NCBI GenBank assembly: GCA_965248915.1
Contig: OZ252216.1
Location: 682,001-746,000, forward strand
Direction: 5' to 3'
Origin: CBDFLA01 sp965248915
GTDB taxonomy: Bacteria > Pseudomonadota > Alphaproteobacteria > M2410
DNA length: 64,000 nt
The notes beneath the pieces were generated by a model. That model saw only the letters and a list, made by a program, of their open reading frames with translations. It searched no databases and was not told the origin of the DNA. Positions 62,332-64,000 of the stretch are shown here, in pieces. The translations under genes were made by a program, and so were the position numbers. Position 1 is the first letter of the stretch; each line of letters starts with the position of its first letter.

Positions 62332-63873
62332 TCACACGATCTTCGTATCGTGATTGCCCCAGTATCTATCGCGCACCAAGCGTTTGTATAGTTTTCCAGT
62401 GGGGTGTCTTGGGAGTTCTTCTATAAAATCCACTGATCGCGGGCACTTTATATGGCTTAGATGCTCTTTGCAAAAGTCGATCAATTCCTCAGCGAAGGCG
62501 TCTCCCACATCTTGCCACGACATAGGTTGAATTACTGCCTTCACTTCTTCGCCAAACTCCTCGTTGGGCACGCCAACCACCGCAACGTCCTCGACCTTCG
62601 GGTGTGTGGTCAATAGATTCTCTGTCTCTTGTGGATAAATGTTCACACCGCCAGAGATGATCATAAAGGCCTTACGATCTGTTAGATACAAGTAGCCTTC
62701 GTCATCCACATAACCAATATCACCTAACGTTGACCAGCCTTTGTCATTACGAGAGTCCTTTGTCTTGTCCGGGTCGTTGTAGTACTCAAATTCGCCACCG
62801 TTTCCGAAGAAGATTGTACCCGGCTCGCCAGGTGGAACTTCTTCGTCATCTTCTCCAACAATGTGAAGTTCCCCCAAAAGCGCTTTGCCAACAGAGCCTT
62901 CGTGGTCGAGCCATTCTTCTGATGAAATCGTGCAAAAGCCGTTGCCCTCGGTTCCAGCGTAGTACTCAAGAATAATGGGTCCCCACCACTCGATCATTTG
63001 TTTCTTAGTTGGTATTGGGCAAGGGGCCGCCGCATGAATGGCTGTCTTGTGAGTCGAAAGATCGTACTTCAATCGAACTTCTTCAGGAAGTTTCAGCATC
63101 CTCACGAACATCGTTGGGACCCACTGGCTAGCAGTGACCTTGTACTTCTCAATGAGTTGAAGCGATTCTTCGGCGTCGAAATGGTCCATGATGACGCAAG
63201 TACCTCCAAGTCGTTGAATGGTGAGATTGTAGCGCAAGGGTGCTGCGTGATAGAGCGGTGCGGGAGAGAGGTAAATGACTTCCCTGTCTAAGTTGTAAAG
63301 TGTGGAAATGAGCAAGACGAGCGATGTGGCTTCTGCAATGTCCTCGCCACCAAGTGGAACTCTAATTCCTTTCGGTTTGCCTGTTGTGCCGGACGAGTAG
63401 AGCATGTCAGTTCCCGCCCGCTCATCTGAGATGCGAGACGCGGGCATGGCATCCCGTTGAACCTCAAAACTCTCATAACCGTCCAGGGCGTCGCCGACCA
63501 TTAATCGTGTTTCAACGGTGGGGAGCAATGCAGCTAGCTCCCCTGCGATATCAGATTTCTCTTCAGATGTGATAAAGAGCTTGGCACCACAGTCCGTTGC
63601 GATGTAGTCGACCTCTTCGGATGTGAGGCGAGAGCTGATGCATGTGTAATAGAGCCCCGAGCGCTGCGCGGCCCAACAAATCTCAAAATAGGCCGAATTG
63701 TTCTCCATGAAAATCGCGATCGCATCACCCGCCTTGAGCCCAACGCTGCGAAAATACTGCGCAACTTGATTGGACCTATCTTCAAGTTGTTTGTAGGTCA
63801 CAATTTCGCCCGTGCGTGCCATGATGTATGCGGCTTTTTCAGGTTGCTCTTCAGCATGTATGTATGGGTGCAT
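62332..63873 (-). CDS. Acyl-CoA synthetase (AMP-forming)
   Basis: 513 aa. Motifs are MLYSSGTTGKPKGIRVPLGG near residue 163, YYAGTEGNGFCTISSEEW near 305, GWSTLGDIGYVDDEGYLYLT near 390 and the C-terminal Lys in PTGKLYKRLVRD. It is the first gene of a pair with the MaoC hydratase. The substrate is unknown. The 127 bases upstream to the window edge probably hold its promoter. Confidence 0.92.
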   Translation of the reverse strand: MHPYIHAEEQPEKAAYIMARTGEIVTYKQLEDRSNQVAQYFRSVGLKAGDAIAIFMENNSAYFEICWAAQRSGLYYTCISSRLTSEEVDYIATDCGAKLFITSEEKSDIAGELAALLPTVETRLMVGDALDGYESFEVQRDAMPASRISDERAGTDMLYSSGTTGKPKGIRVPLGGEDIAEATSLVLLISTLYNLDREVIYLSPAPLYHAAPLRYNLTIQRLGGTCVIMDHFDAEESLQLIEKYKVTASQWVPTMFVRMLKLPEEVRLKYDLSTHKTAIHAAAPCPIPTKKQMIEWWGPIILEYYAGTEGNGFCTISSEEWLDHEGSVGKALLGELHIVGEDDEEVPPGEPGTIFFGNGGEFEYYNDPDKTKDSRNDKGWSTLGDIGYVDDEGYLYLTDRKAFMIISGGVNIYPQETENLLTTHPKVEDVAVVGVPNEEFGEEVKAVIQPMSWQDVGDAFAEELIDFCKEHLSHIKCPRSVDFIEELPRHPTGKLYKRLVRDRYWGNHDTKIV

Positions 63874-64000
63874 CGTGCGTCTCCCGCCGCTTCATTCTTG
63901 TTCTAGATGGATTGTCTTCGAGGACGATCTCGCTGTGCATAGTAGGGATTTGTGGATCTATTGCAAAGGAAGGATGGCCGCGCCATAGTGCTTTCGATCA

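Overview
The window looks like a chromosomal segment of an alphaproteobacterium of moderate GC content. The evidence is a pdxH / DnaJ-like / fabI / aroC neighbourhood, a TIGR02301-family gene, a usg gene, a PCu(A)C-type copper protein, and many lipid or xenobiotic enzymes (acyl-CoA ligases, SDRs, GSTs, nitroreductase, old yellow enzyme). A Hyphomicrobiales / Rhodobiaceae-like origin is my best guess; the family is not proven.

Layout. 0-21.8 kb is ordinary core sequence: an RNA m5U methyltransferase, aroC, fabI, a DnaJ-like cochaperone, pdxH, a cation efflux protein, SDRs, acyl-CoA ligase, GSTs, an MBL hydrolase, SRAP and NUDIX proteins, a sphingosine-phosphate-lyase-like PLP enzyme, nitroreductase, an MmyB-type regulator and gamma-glutamyltransferase. 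At 22-24.6 kb lie a start-less DUF6477-like ORF and a divergent regulatory pair. The pair is a CI/LexA-like S24 repressor and a small DnaA-C-domain activator-like protein, with a sigma70-type promoter carrying a 19-bp operator between them. 24.6-32.4 kb returns to housekeeping genes (mobA, OYE, a Gfo/Idh-aldo/keto reductase fusion, an S49 peptidase).

32.4-49.4 kb is the unusual part. It is a podovirus-like head module only: small terminase, large terminase split in two, portal, a small protein, scaffold, and an SU10/DUF5309-type capsid. I see no tail, lysis, integrase or replication genes. Three cassettes of oppositely oriented genes are interleaved with it. Each cassette starts with a toxin-like protein. 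The three toxins share a short N-terminal region but have unrelated C-terminal peptidase-like domains: a metzincin-type HExxHxxGxxH protein, a JAB-like HTHP protein and an HExxH protein. Each is followed by small secreted or membrane proteins that are candidate immunity proteins. The head genes and toxins are bounded by copies of a 30-bp dyad (GTGGGGAGAA-N10-TTCTCCCCAC). On both strands this dyad sits exactly 17 nt from a TAnnnT-like -10 box, so it looks like a bidirectional late promoter that co-regulates capsid genes and toxins. Several frameshifts (scaffold, toxin 3, one membrane protein, one secreted protein) suggest partial decay or phase changes.

49.4-64 kb is again chromosomal: usg, a patatin-like phospholipase, tRNA-Pro(CGG), an SMP-30-like protein, tRNA-Gln(UUG), DUF4126, and a complete TonB2/TtpC-type energy-transduction operon (DUF3450, TtpC-like ExbB, ExbB, ExbD x2, TonB x2, TPR). 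It ends with a class III aminotransferase, a MaoC hydratase and an acyl-CoA synthetase.
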